From the NCBI RefSeq assembly GCF_042659445.1, contig NZ_JBHSSR010000001.1: a DNA stretch of 64,000 nt, one strand, 5' to 3'. This DNA comes from Macrococcoides epidermidis (GTDB taxonomy: Bacteria; Bacillota; Bacilli; Staphylococcales; Staphylococcaceae). Under the pieces are notes generated by a model that worked only from the letters and a program-made list of their open reading frames with translations, did no database searches and was not told where the DNA came from. Within the stretch, counting starts at the first letter, position 1. Every line of letters begins with the position of its first letter. This document shows, in pieces, positions 7,767 to 17,112 of this stretch. Both the position numbers and the translations under genes were made by a program.

Positions 7767-8234
7767 TTATAAAACGACAGCACGACGAATTTTTGCTATT
7801 TTTTTACGGTCAATTTCAATCGTTTTCGTACGCGTCTTTATCTTTGCATTTATCGTTATGAATTCTTCATTATACTGCTCTAATATACCAATCCACTCTT
7901 TGTCTCCGGCAATCGGTTCATAAAGTTTTACATAGATATTATTACCTACAGCATTTTCGTAATCTTTTTCTTTCTTAAGTGGACATTCAGCTCCTGGTGA
8001 AGAAACATCCATAAAGTAAGCTTCTGTTATTGGATCTTCTTTATCCATCACTTCGCTAATATGCTCACTCGCTAGTGCACAGTCAGCGATATCGATGCCA
8101 CCTGGCTTATCAATTGCAATACGCAAATAATAATCAGGGCCTTCTTTAACATATTCTACATCTACCAACTCAAATCCTAATGATTCAACGATAGGTGTAA
8201 CAATCTCTTCCACGCGTTCAGTAATCTTTGACAT
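7767..8234 (-). CDS. rimP: Ribosome maturation factor RimP
   Basis: RimP (155 aa) binds 30S precursors and assists late 16S folding. The N-terminal domain carries GFELVDVEYVKEGPDYYLRI and DIADCALASEHISEVMD; the DVSSPGAECPLKKEKDY stretch is the family signature, followed by an SH3-like C-terminal domain. It is the first gene of the rimP-nusA-ylxR-ylxQ-infB operon, with SD GAGGAGGA. A promoter at 8315-8343 and a hairpin at 8259-8284 lie in front of it. Confidence 0.96.
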   Translation of the reverse strand: MSKITERVEEIVTPIVESLGFELVDVEYVKEGPDYYLRIAIDKPGGIDIADCALASEHISEVMDKEDPITEAYFMDVSSPGAECPLKKEKDYENAVGNNIYVKLYEPIAGDKEWIGILEQYNEEFITINAKIKTRTKTIEIDRKKIAKIRRAVVL

Positions 8235-8258
8235 ATAATCCTCCTCACAAAACTTAAG

Positions 8259-8284
8259 AAAAGAGCGGGATATCCCACTCTTTT
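8259..8284 (-). terminator. Hairpin between polC and rimP (polC terminator or leader attenuator)
   Basis: Arms 8259-8269 and 8274-8284 pair over 11 bp with one G-U pair and a 4-nt loop. In the minus direction the arm ends in TTTT and a weak U-rich tail follows. It lies downstream of the predicted rimP promoter, so besides ending polC transcripts it is part of the rimP leader. Confidence 0.65.
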
Positions 8285-8314
8285 CGCTTGTAGAGTATTT
8301 TCTTTAACAATGTA

Positions 8315-8343
8315 ATGATAGCACATATTAGTGCATAACTCAA
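8315..8343 (-). promoter_or_regulatory. Promoter of the rimP-nusA-infB operon
   Basis: TTGAGT (8338-8343) and TATCAT (8315-8320) are 17 bp apart on the minus strand, with an extended TGC in front of the -10. The predicted transcript start near 8308 places a leader of about 75 nt, containing the hairpin, before rimP. Confidence 0.7.
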
Positions 8344-8347
8344 ATGA

Positions 8348-11300
8348 TTATAAATCGAATATCGATAGTTGTGCTTTATCCGGCATATCATTTAAACTAC
8401 CCAGTTCATCTAGATAATCAATAATCTTTTGTGAGACTCCCGCTTTTTTGTTTAATTCTTCTTTTGATAGGAATGGTCCTTCATCTCGTGCTGCAACGAT
8501 ACGTTTTGCGACGTTCTCACCAAGTCCCGGGACAGCAATAAATGGTGGAATTAATGTATCACCTTCAATAATAAATTCAAAGGCTGTACTTTTTTCTAGT
8601 GAAATTGGTTGCACCTTAAATCCACGTTGTGCCATTTCATTGGTAATCTCTAAGACAGTCAGTACATCTCTTTCTTTTTTACCAAGATCATGATAACGTG
8701 CATAGTAATCTTTTACAGTGGCTTTAATCGTATGTTTATCTTTAACCATGGTAATAAGATCAAAGTCAGAAGCTCTAACTGTAAAGTAACTTGCATAATA
8801 GAATAACGGATGGTGCACTTTAAAGTAAGCAATACGCACCGCCATTAAAACATATGCTGCTGCATGGGCTTTCGGGAACATGTACTTAATCTTTTTACAT
8901 GAATCCAGATACCATGCAGGTACATTATTCTCAATCATCGCCGCTTCAAACTCTTCAGTAAGTCCTTTACCTTTACGAACGGATTCCATGATTTTAAAGG
9001 CAAGTGATGGTTCAAGACCAGCATACATTAAATACACCATGATATCATCACGACAACCGATTACACTTGATAAATCGCAAGTGCCCGATTTAATAAGTTC
9101 CTGTGCATTACCTAGCCATACATCAGTTCCGTGTGATAACCCTGAAATTTGTACGAGTTCACTAAAGGACGAAGGTTTCGTATCCTCTAACATTTGTCTT
9201 ACAAACCCTGTACCGAACTCTGGTACACCAAGTGTTCCTGTCTTACATAATATATCGTCTTCAGAGACACCTAATGACTCAGGACTAGAAAATATTTTCA
9301 TCGTCTCTTTATCATCGACTGGTATCGTCTTTGGATCCATGCCAGATAAATCCTGCAACATACGAATCATCGTTGGATCATCGTGTCCTAATATATCAAG
9401 TTTTAATAAATTGTCATGGATTGAATGGAAATCAAAATGTGTTGTTCGCCATGCTGAATCCTGCTGGTCAGCTGGATATTGAATCGGCGTAAAGTCATAG
9501 ATATCCATATTTTCAGGGACTACAATAATACCCCCTGGATGTTGCCCGGTTGTACGTTTAACACCCGTACATGCTTTCACTAAACGATCAATTTCAGCGC
9601 CACGTTTATGAATGCCAGAATCATTCAGGTAGCCTTTAACATATCCGAAAGCTGTTTTCTCAGCAACCGTACCTATTGTACCAGCACGGAATACTTTATC
9701 TTCTCCGAAAAGTACTTTCGTATAGTTATGCGCGATCGGCTGATATTCTCCACTGAAGTTTAAATCGATATCTGGAACTTTGTCCCCTTTAAATCCTAAG
9801 AAAGTTTCAAACGGAATATCTTGTCCTTCTTTAATATATGGAACGTTACATTCCGGACAATTTTTATCCGGCAAGTCAAATCCACTTGCTACACTACCAT
9901 CTTCAAAGAAATGACTCGATTTACATTTCGGACAAATATAATGCGGTGGTAATGGATTAACTTCCGTAATTTCTGTCATCGTAGCTACAAAACTTGATCC
10001 TACAGAGCCTCGACTACCTACGAGATATCCATCATCCAGTGATTTCTTAACAAGTTTTTGTGAAATTAAATAGATAACGGCAAACCCATTTCCGATAATA
10101 CTATCCAGTTCTTTTTCAAGTCTAGCGACAACGATTTCAGGTAATTCATCTCCATAAATACTACGTGCACGATTATAGCTCATTTCACGAATCTCTTCGT
10201 TCGCGCCTTCTATCGTTGGCGTGTACAATTCATCACGAATCGGGATAACAGTATCTATAGCATCTGCTAAATTGTTCGTATTTGTTACAACAATCTCAAA
10301 AGCTTTCTCTTCACCGAGAAAATGAAAATCATCCAGCATTTCATCGGTTGTTCTGAAATGCGCATCAGGTAAAGTTTGTCGATTTAATGGATTACCTGGG
10401 TTGGAAGCAATTAATATTTCACGCGCTGGCTTTTCGTGTTCATGTAAATAATGCGCATTCCCTGTAGCAATGACTGGTATATCTAATTTTTCACCAACTT
10501 GAATGATTCGGTCATAAATTTCTTCCATCGTTTCATTATCACGAATTAAATCGCGTTCTAATAAATGTTGATATAATGCTTTCGGTTGTACTTCTAAAAA
10601 GTCATAAAACTTCGCAATGCGCTCTACTTCTTCTTGGTCTTTTTGCATCACGGCAGTAAATACTTCACCATTATCACACGCACTACCAACAAGAATCCCT
10701 TCACGATTCTCCATCAGTAAAGATCTTGGAATACGTGGTGTACGATAAAAATAATGCACCATCGATTCACTGACAATTTTAAATAAGTTTTTAAGACCTG
10801 TTTGATTTTGCACGATTAACGTGACATGCATCGGGCGCGCACGTTTATATGCATCTTGATTTGAAAGTTTAGCATCGATTTCATTATGATTTGTAACTCC
10901 AAGCTGTTCTATTTGCTTCAACATCTTCACAAAAATATGTGCTGTTGTTTCAGCATCATATATCGCTCTGTGATGTTGGGTCAATTCAACACCATATTTT
11001 TTAGCCAGGAAATTTAAACCGTGTTTACCCATCTCAGTATTGATTGTTCTTGATAATTCCAGCGTATCAATAACACCATTTGTCGTCGCACCATAACCTA
11101 AACGTTCAAATCCTGTATCGATAAAGCCCATATCAAAGCTTGCATTATGCGCAATATAGATGGCATCACCAACAAAATCTCTAAAATCACTCAATACTTC
11201 TTCTATCGGTGGTGCATCAACTAACATATCATCTGTGATACCAGTTAAATTTTTAATCGTTTCATTCAAACGTTCACCAGGATTGCTAAAGCGTTCAAAT

Positions 11301-12649
11301 TTATCAACAATTTCACCATCTTTAACTTTTACTGCTGCAAGTTCAATAATCTTATCGTATTGTGAACTAAGACCTGTAGTTTCAACATCAAACACAACAT
11401 ACGTCGCTGTCTTTAAGGCTATATCCTGAGGTTTATATGCAATTGCCACGCCATCATCAACCAGCATACCTTCTATCCCGTAAATCATTTTAATGCCCGC
11501 TTTACTTGCTGCTGCGTGGGCATCTGGGAAACCTTGACATCCATTATGATCTGTAATTGCAATTGCTTTATGACCCCACTTCGCTGCCTGATCAACATAT
11601 CTACTTATATGGGTAATCCCATCCATTTGACTCATCGCAGTGTGTAAATGGAACTCAACTCGCTTATTTTCTGACTTATCTTGTTTCGATGCTTTATTTA
11701 TCTTTTCAATATCACTCATCATCATCACAAGATCACGAATAAATGTATCTTGCTCGATACGTCCCTGGGCACGAACCCAATCTCCGACTTTTAATGAAGA
11801 TAGATGATCTAAATCATTTTTACCTTTACGCGTGAACATCTTTAAAATTAATGAATCCGTATAGTCTGTGATTTTTAGCTGAACGATATGTCGACCACTT
11901 TTAAGCGCTTTAATTTCAATATCAAAGATAACACCTTCTAAAGCAACTTTAAACTCTTCTTCAATAATTGATTCGATCGGTTTAATCGTTTCTACCTGAA
12001 TCTTTTTACCAATAGAACAATGTGTAATCTCTTCAGATACACTTTCTGCTTTCTGTTTCTCTCGCTCAACCATCTTTTCGCGTAGAAGCACGCTTTGTTG
12101 TGCTTCTTCTTCCTGTATATGTGCCTCAAGAGAAGCAAGTTCACGTAGTTGATCTTCATCACTAATTTCAAAGATAATCTGAGATAATTGAAATCCTGCA
12201 TGTTTGAACGCTGCCATTAATTTGCCGTTACATGATTTCTCAAAATGCTTCTGTTCAATTTCATTAACAACCTGAAACTTAAGTACATCTCCTGAAAAAT
12301 TAAACAGCTTTTGTTTCAATTGTCCTTTTAAGCTTGGACTCATCCCAGTCTGATCGATTGCATAAGGAATATACTCACGAATACGGTCTGTTAAATACGC
12401 ATCATCTTTCACTTTTATTTCAAAAGTGACATTAGCGATATGTGAAAAGTGTTCATGAAGTTTCGTTTGTAACAAATTATAGAGCACAAATGGCAAATGT
12501 GTTTCAAATGTAAAATGCATGTGCCATAATCGTTCTTCCTTAGAAATATCGATACGTGACAATTCACCGTTATGAATATCTTCAAATAGGTCTGTAATAC
12601 CCAATTGCGTAAGTAATACATTAAATTTTTCTGTGTGTGTTAACGTCAT
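8348..12649 (-). CDS. polC: DNA polymerase III alpha subunit, PolC type
   Basis: PolC is the main replicative polymerase of low-GC Gram-positives, carrying its own proofreading exonuclease. In 1433 residues: N-terminal domain (1-230), OB fold (about 235-315), PHP domain (HLHTAMS from 334) into which the DnaQ-like exonuclease is inserted (DVETTGL at 421, HNASFDMGF, HRAIYDAETTAH), a zinc site (CPKCKSSHF and CPECNVPY), and the polymerase core with PDIDLNFSGEYQ, then HhH motifs and the terminal SIFDL. The ATG at 12649 follows AAGGTGG; a 6-codon extension lacks support. Alone between terminators, between rimP and proS as in staphylococci. Confidence 0.98.
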   Translation of the reverse strand: MTLTHTEKFNVLLTQLGITDLFEDIHNGELSRIDISKEERLWHMHFTFETHLPFVLYNLLQTKLHEHFSHIANVTFEIKVKDDAYLTDRIREYIPYAIDQTGMSPSLKGQLKQKLFNFSGDVLKFQVVNEIEQKHFEKSCNGKLMAAFKHAGFQLSQIIFEISDEDQLRELASLEAHIQEEEAQQSVLLREKMVEREKQKAESVSEEITHCSIGKKIQVETIKPIESIIEEEFKVALEGVIFDIEIKALKSGRHIVQLKITDYTDSLILKMFTRKGKNDLDHLSSLKVGDWVRAQGRIEQDTFIRDLVMMMSDIEKINKASKQDKSENKRVEFHLHTAMSQMDGITHISRYVDQAAKWGHKAIAITDHNGCQGFPDAHAAASKAGIKMIYGIEGMLVDDGVAIAYKPQDIALKTATYVVFDVETTGLSSQYDKIIELAAVKVKDGEIVDKFERFSNPGERLNETIKNLTGITDDMLVDAPPIEEVLSDFRDFVGDAIYIAHNASFDMGFIDTGFERLGYGATTNGVIDTLELSRTINTEMGKHGLNFLAKKYGVELTQHHRAIYDAETTAHIFVKMLKQIEQLGVTNHNEIDAKLSNQDAYKRARPMHVTLIVQNQTGLKNLFKIVSESMVHYFYRTPRIPRSLLMENREGILVGSACDNGEVFTAVMQKDQEEVERIAKFYDFLEVQPKALYQHLLERDLIRDNETMEEIYDRIIQVGEKLDIPVIATGNAHYLHEHEKPAREILIASNPGNPLNRQTLPDAHFRTTDEMLDDFHFLGEEKAFEIVVTNTNNLADAIDTVIPIRDELYTPTIEGANEEIREMSYNRARSIYGDELPEIVVARLEKELDSIIGNGFAVIYLISQKLVKKSLDDGYLVGSRGSVGSSFVATMTEITEVNPLPPHYICPKCKSSHFFEDGSVASGFDLPDKNCPECNVPYIKEGQDIPFETFLGFKGDKVPDIDLNFSGEYQPIAHNYTKVLFGEDKVFRAGTIGTVAEKTAFGYVKGYLNDSGIHKRGAEIDRLVKACTGVKRTTGQHPGGIIVVPENMDIYDFTPIQYPADQQDSAWRTTHFDFHSIHDNLLKLDILGHDDPTMIRMLQDLSGMDPKTIPVDDKETMKIFSSPESLGVSEDDILCKTGTLGVPEFGTGFVRQMLEDTKPSSFSELVQISGLSHGTDVWLGNAQELIKSGTCDLSSVIGCRDDIMVYLMYAGLEPSLAFKIMESVRKGKGLTEEFEAAMIENNVPAWYLDSCKKIKYMFPKAHAAAYVLMAVRIAYFKVHHPLFYYASYFTVRASDFDLITMVKDKHTIKATVKDYYARYHDLGKKERDVLTVLEITNEMAQRGFKVQPISLEKSTAFEFIIEGDTLIPPFIAVPGLGENVAKRIVAARDEGPFLSKEELNKKAGVSQKIIDYLDELGSLNDMPDKAQLSIFDL

Positions 12650-12674
12650 GAGTAACCACCTTATCAAAAATGAA

Positions 12675-12700
12675 AAGCGTGAGACAAAAGTCCCACACTT
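12675..12700 (-). terminator. Terminator of proS
   Basis: Arms 12675-12685 and 12690-12700 pair over 11 bp with two G-U pairs and a 4-nt loop, ending in a TTTT stretch. It lies between the proS stop and the polC start. Confidence 0.7.
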
Positions 12701-12709
12701 ATTTCTTCT

Positions 12710-12718
12710 ATTATAACA
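12710..12718 (-). promoter_or_regulatory. Extended -10 element, candidate polC promoter
   Basis: On the minus strand TGTTATAAT is a full extended -10 box directly beyond the proS stop. No good -35 box is found 17 bp upstream. If used, the proS terminator hairpin would lie in the polC leader. Confidence 0.4.
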
Positions 12719-12720
12719 AA

Positions 12721-14427
12721 TTAATGTTCAAATGATGCATAGATTGCTTTAATTTTTGCGTCAAGTTCTGATACTGGTACTTCAAATGATTCTCCGGTAC
12801 GTCTGTTCTTAACTTCTACAATTTCATCAGCTGCTTGTTTACCTACAACGATTCGCACCGGCACTCCGATTAAATCAGCATCGTTAAACTTAACACCTGC
12901 ACGCTCATTGCGATCATCATATAATACTTCATAGTCACGTTTATAGGCATCATATAATTGATCCGCTAGTTCACGTTGTGTGTCTTGTTTCGCATTTGCA
13001 GTAATAATATGAATCTCAAATGGTGTAATTGACGTTGGCCAGATGATACCTTTGTCATCATGATGCTGCTCAATAACTGCTGATAATGTACGAGATACTC
13101 CGATACCATAGCAACCCATGATCATCGGTTCTGCTCTACCTTGATCATTTAAGAATGTTGCATTCATTGACTCAGAATATTTCGTACCTAGTTTGAATAC
13201 TTGTCCAACTTCAATACCTTCAGCAAACTTAATCGGCCCACTACCATCAGCAGCCATCTCACCTTCTAAAATAAACCTGAAGTCATCGAATGCTTTAACA
13301 TTAAAGTCACGTCCAAGGTTTGCATTAACATAGTGATAGTCCGTTTCATTCGCACCAACCGCTAAATTATTTAAATCCTGAACACTATTATCTGCATAAA
13401 TCTCAATCTTTTCTACACCAACTGGTCCAAGAGAACCTGGTGAAGCACCTAAAATCGCCTGAATTTCTTCATCTGTAGCCATTTCCACTGTTTCAGTACC
13501 AAAATATGATTTTACTTTTACATCATTTAATTCGTGATGTCCACGAATTAAGAACATGATAAACTGATCATCAACTTTTACAATCATAGATTTTACTATC
13601 TCATCTAAGCGTTTACCTAATAAGTCAGCTAATTGCTGTGCTGTTTTGACGCCTGGTGTATGTACCTTGTCCAACGCTTTTTCTTCTGTATGTTCTATAT
13701 TTGGTACATATTTCACTTCAGCTTTTTCAATGTTAGCAGCATAGTCACTTTCATCAGTATAGCAAATTGTATCTTCACCAATTTCTGCTAAAGCCATAAA
13801 TTCGTGTGTATGACTACCACCAATCGCTCCACTATCTGCTATAACCGGACGGAATTTAAGATTCACACGAGAGAAAATTCTTGAATACGCATCATACATA
13901 TCCTGATATGTTTCATCTAAACTTGCTTCTGTTGCATGGAAACTATAAGCATCTTTCATAATAAATTCACGACCACGCAACAATCCGAAACGTGGACGCT
14001 TTTCATCACGGAATTTATTTTGAATCTGGAATAACGTAACTGGTAATTTCTTATATGATTTTAATTCATCACGTACTAAAGAGGTTATGATTTCCTCATG
14101 TGTTGGTCCGAGTGCAAATTCACGACCATGACGATCTGTCATACGCATGAGTTCTGCACCATAACTCTGCCAGCGACCAGATTCTGACCATAATTCAGAA
14201 GGCTGTAATGCAGGCATTAATATTTCTACACCATCAATCGCTTCCATCTCTTCGCGAACGATTGCTTCAATCTTATTAAGTACACGCTTAGCAATCGGTA
14301 AGTAACTATATACCCCACTCGCTACTTGCTTTATCATACCTGCTTTTAGTAATAGCTGATGACTTTTTGAATCAGCATCGTTTGGTACTTCTCTTAATGT
14401 TGGAATGAACATTTTACTCTGTTTCAT
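12721..14427 (-). CDS. proS: Prolyl-tRNA synthetase
   Basis: ProS (568 aa) charges tRNA-Pro and edits Ala-tRNA-Pro. This is the bacterial type with an editing insertion: motif 1 near LPIAKRVLNKIEAIVREEM, motif 2 near FRDEKRPRFGLLRGREFIMKD, the YbaK-like insertion (about 225-390, with KVDDQFIMFLIRG), motif 3 CYGIGVSRT, and the anticodon-binding domain at the C-terminus. The ATG at 14427 follows AAGGAGG; an upstream in-frame extension to 14463 only reads through the leader. It lies between rseP and polC, with terminators on both sides. Confidence 0.98.
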   Translation of the reverse strand: MKQSKMFIPTLREVPNDADSKSHQLLLKAGMIKQVASGVYSYLPIAKRVLNKIEAIVREEMEAIDGVEILMPALQPSELWSESGRWQSYGAELMRMTDRHGREFALGPTHEEIITSLVRDELKSYKKLPVTLFQIQNKFRDEKRPRFGLLRGREFIMKDAYSFHATEASLDETYQDMYDAYSRIFSRVNLKFRPVIADSGAIGGSHTHEFMALAEIGEDTICYTDESDYAANIEKAEVKYVPNIEHTEEKALDKVHTPGVKTAQQLADLLGKRLDEIVKSMIVKVDDQFIMFLIRGHHELNDVKVKSYFGTETVEMATDEEIQAILGASPGSLGPVGVEKIEIYADNSVQDLNNLAVGANETDYHYVNANLGRDFNVKAFDDFRFILEGEMAADGSGPIKFAEGIEVGQVFKLGTKYSESMNATFLNDQGRAEPMIMGCYGIGVSRTLSAVIEQHHDDKGIIWPTSITPFEIHIITANAKQDTQRELADQLYDAYKRDYEVLYDDRNERAGVKFNDADLIGVPVRIVVGKQAADEIVEVKNRRTGESFEVPVSELDAKIKAIYASFEH

Positions 14428-14556
14428 AGCTGCCTCCTTGAATTTCGATAATATATATATCATATAATAAATTGATTAATTGTTAAACAAAAATATAAGT
14501 TAACATAATATAAATATTGTTATTTACCAAGTTTATATAACACGAATCAAAAACAT

Positions 14557-14580
14557 AAAAAAATCCGACCGAAGTCGGAT
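14557..14580 (-). terminator. Terminator of rseP
   Basis: Arms 14563-14569 and 14574-14580 form a 7-bp ATCCGAC/GTCGGAT stem closed by a stable UUCG tetraloop, followed by six T residues on the minus strand. It lies 5 bp after the rseP stop. Confidence 0.92.
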
Positions 14581-14585
14581 CATCA

Positions 14586-15863
14586 TTATTTTAAGAAATA
14601 TCTTGAAATGTCATTCCATGTTACCATGATCATGACAAAGAATACGAATATCGCACCAGCTGCGACAATATACATTTCTGCTTTTTTATTGACGGGTTTT
14701 CTAAAAATCGCTTCATAAATCACAAATAAAATTCTACCCCCATCAAGCGCTGGTATAGGTAATAAATTCATAATCCCTAAGTTGACTGAAAGCATTGCAG
14801 TATAAAAAATCAAGCTTTCTAAACCCATACTAGCAACTTTTTCAGTATTCTTATATATACCAACCGGACCATTCAGCATATCAAATGAGAACGTACCATT
14901 GAATATAGAAGCAAACATGATACCAAGTAAGGTGAAAATCTTTGTAGCACCTTCAATCGTCATCGTGATACCGTATAGTAATTTATCTAAGAAACTCCCA
15001 CCTAACTCCGATTCAAACCCAATGACATATCGTTCTAAACTTTTTCCTTTACTTACTTCCTGTTTCATCAGCTTCGGCTTTAAGTCAAATGTCTTTTCCT
15101 GACCAGCACGATCAACGATTACCTTAATGGTTTTTCCACCATTTTGATTTAAAAAGTTTTTTATTTGATTAAAATTTGTTACTTTTTCACCATTTAACTG
15201 CTTTATCGTATCACCTTTTTTAAGTCCCACTTCCTGTGCCGGACTTTCTTTAGCAACACCACTAATCGTCGTTGTCGGTGCCCCTACCATAAAAGCAAGT
15301 GCTAAAAACAACACAAAAGCTAAAATAAAGTTAAACAATGGTCCTGCAAAAAGTGCCAGGAATTTTGGCCATGGTTTCTTATTCTTAAATTGACGTTCTA
15401 GTGGCGCAATCTGAATTAAATCTCCTTCACGTACAAAGTACGCTTCATGTGCCACACTATATCTCACTTGTTCATTTGTGTATTGATTGATACCTTCAAT
15501 AAATAATCGTTCTTCAAAATCAGAGTCAGTTACTTCAAGCTGTTCAATCTGTTGAAACTGATGCTGATCATCTAATAAAATATGTGTTACTTCACCAGCT
15601 TCATTGCGTTTAATGTTGACTGTCATACCTTCTGTTAACGGATTTTGTTCCATTCCGCTTCCTGCCATCATGACATAGCCACCTACCGGCAAAAGTCTGA
15701 TCGTATATAACGTTTCATCTTTTTTGTAAGAAAATATTTTTGGTCCCATACCGATTGCAAATTCCGGACACATAATCCCTGCTCTTTTCGCAAAGAGTAG
15801 ATGTCCATATTCATGCACGGTTACGAGCAAACCAAATATTATAATAAAAGCAATAATCCCCAT
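14586..15863 (-). CDS. rseP: RseP/RasP site-2 intramembrane metalloprotease
   Basis: This 425-residue zinc protease cleaves membrane-embedded anti-sigma factors and leftover signal peptides. The first membrane helix carries the zinc motif HEYGH near residue 18, and the second zinc ligand is in the PALDGGR motif near 370. A PDZ domain (about 190-275, PAQEVGLKKGDTIKQLNG) sits between membrane segments. It begins 1 nt after the dxr stop, so the two are co-transcribed, matching the cdsA-dxr-rseP block of other Firmicutes. The ATG at 15863 follows GAGGTG. Confidence 0.95.
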   Translation of the reverse strand: MGIIAFIIIFGLLVTVHEYGHLLFAKRAGIMCPEFAIGMGPKIFSYKKDETLYTIRLLPVGGYVMMAGSGMEQNPLTEGMTVNIKRNEAGEVTHILLDDQHQFQQIEQLEVTDSDFEERLFIEGINQYTNEQVRYSVAHEAYFVREGDLIQIAPLERQFKNKKPWPKFLALFAGPLFNFILAFVLFLALAFMVGAPTTTISGVAKESPAQEVGLKKGDTIKQLNGEKVTNFNQIKNFLNQNGGKTIKVIVDRAGQEKTFDLKPKLMKQEVSKGKSLERYVIGFESELGGSFLDKLLYGITMTIEGATKIFTLLGIMFASIFNGTFSFDMLNGPVGIYKNTEKVASMGLESLIFYTAMLSVNLGIMNLLPIPALDGGRILFVIYEAIFRKPVNKKAEMYIVAAGAIFVFFVMIMVTWNDISRYFLK

Positions 15864-15864
15864 A

Positions 15865-17001
15865 TTACACCTCGTAATTTCTTGATTTATAGTCTGCGTC
15901 TACTGCTAAAATTGTATCTAAACCTGGATTTTCTGTTACGATATGTGCATCCATTTCACGCTCTATGATTGTTTCTATATCTAAAAATGATATTTTTCCA
16001 TCCAGGAACAGTTGAACTGCTACTTCATTTACTGCATTCATCACAACAGGTAAAGTCCCACCTACTTCGATTGCACGATATGCAAGTGCTAGACATTTAT
16101 AGCGTTCTAAATCCATTTTTTTGAAATCAAGCGTGCCAACTTGTGCTAAATCTAGTCGTTCGGCATTACGCGGTTTGCGATCTGGATAGCTGAATGCATA
16201 CAAAATTGGCATACGCATATCTGGTGTCCCTAGTTGCGCAATAACACTTGTATCGTTAAATTCAACCATAGAATGTATAATACTTTGTTTATGTAATATT
16301 GTTTCAATCTTCTCGATTGGCAGGTCAAATAACCATTTTGCTTCGATAACCTCTAAGCCCTTATTCATCATCGTCGCACTATCTATCGTTATTTTCTTAC
16401 CCATTGACCAGTTGGGATGATTTAATGCATCTTCAAGCGTTACATCTTTTAACTGTTCACGCGTCTTATCTCTAAAAGATCCGCCACTAGCTGTAATAAT
16501 CAGTTTTTCAATATTTTTATGATTTTCACCGTTTAGACATTGAAATATTGCTGAATGCTCAGAATCTACAGGTAATATGTTTACACCCTTTTCTCTAGCA
16601 CGCTGCATAACAATCTCTCCTGCAACAACAAGCGTTTCTTTGTTAGCGAGGGCAATATCTATGCCGTTATCAATGGCGTGTAATGTAGGCTTTAACCCTA
16701 CACTCCCTAAAATAGAATTGAGTAATATATCATTTTTTTCATAACCTGCAACCTTTAATAAACCTTCATCTCCAAATACAACTTCAATCTGTTTCCCTTT
16801 TAAATTAAGTTTATTTAAATCAGATTCATTTTGAATACAGCAAATATCCGGTTCAAATTCATCGATAATGTTCTGTGCAACTTCTACTGATTTACCAACT
16901 GCAAAACTTACGAGTTTAAAGCTATCCGAATGCTCACGAATGATGTCTAACCCTTGCATTCCAACAGAGCCACTTGCTCCTAATATTCCTATATGTTTCA
17001 T
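15865..17001 (-). CDS. dxr: 1-deoxy-D-xylulose 5-phosphate reductoisomerase
   Basis: Dxr (378 aa) converts DXP to MEP with NADPH, the committed step of the MEP isoprenoid pathway. The NADPH motif GASGSVG is at 8-14; the metal-binding DSEHSAIFQ and the substrate loop ITASGGSFRD, NHPNWSMGKKITIDSATMMNKGLEVIEAKWLF are present. The clear MEP marker matters for taxonomy: S. aureus and most staphylococci use the mevalonate route, while Macrococcus and the S. sciuri group are reported to carry MEP genes. It directly precedes rseP. The ATG at 17001 follows AAGGTGA. Confidence 0.97.
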   Translation of the reverse strand: MKHIGILGASGSVGMQGLDIIREHSDSFKLVSFAVGKSVEVAQNIIDEFEPDICCIQNESDLNKLNLKGKQIEVVFGDEGLLKVAGYEKNDILLNSILGSVGLKPTLHAIDNGIDIALANKETLVVAGEIVMQRAREKGVNILPVDSEHSAIFQCLNGENHKNIEKLIITASGGSFRDKTREQLKDVTLEDALNHPNWSMGKKITIDSATMMNKGLEVIEAKWLFDLPIEKIETILHKQSIIHSMVEFNDTSVIAQLGTPDMRMPILYAFSYPDRKPRNAERLDLAQVGTLDFKKMDLERYKCLALAYRAIEVGGTLPVVMNAVNEVAVQLFLDGKISFLDIETIIEREMDAHIVTENPGLDTILAVDADYKSRNYEV

Positions 17002-17079
17002 GACTTCACCTTATTCTAAAATATATTAGTTTAATTCTATCATAAAATAAAATGAACACCTACTTTATACTTTTAAAAA

Positions 17080-17110
17080 GAAAAACACGTAGCATTTATA
17101 TCTACGTGTT
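17080..17110 (-). terminator. Terminator of uppS-cdsA
   Basis: Arms 17084-17092 and 17102-17110 (AACACGTAG/CTACGTGTT) form a 9-bp perfect stem with a 9-nt loop, followed by T residues. It lies just after the cdsA stop and implies a separate promoter for dxr-rseP. Confidence 0.85.
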
Positions 17111-17112
17111 TA

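Noticed and set aside
8880..9482. 200-codon plus-strand ORF opposite polC
   Set aside because: Its reverse strand is the intact, conserved polC; it has no ribosome site and no recognisable protein pattern. Similar long shadows opposite sucC (31792-32328) and other core genes were rejected on the same grounds.
14428..14556. T-box riboswitch before proS
   Set aside because: The 130-bp gap is AT-rich, with no T-box consensus (TGGNACC-type bulge) or paired terminator/antiterminator close to proS.
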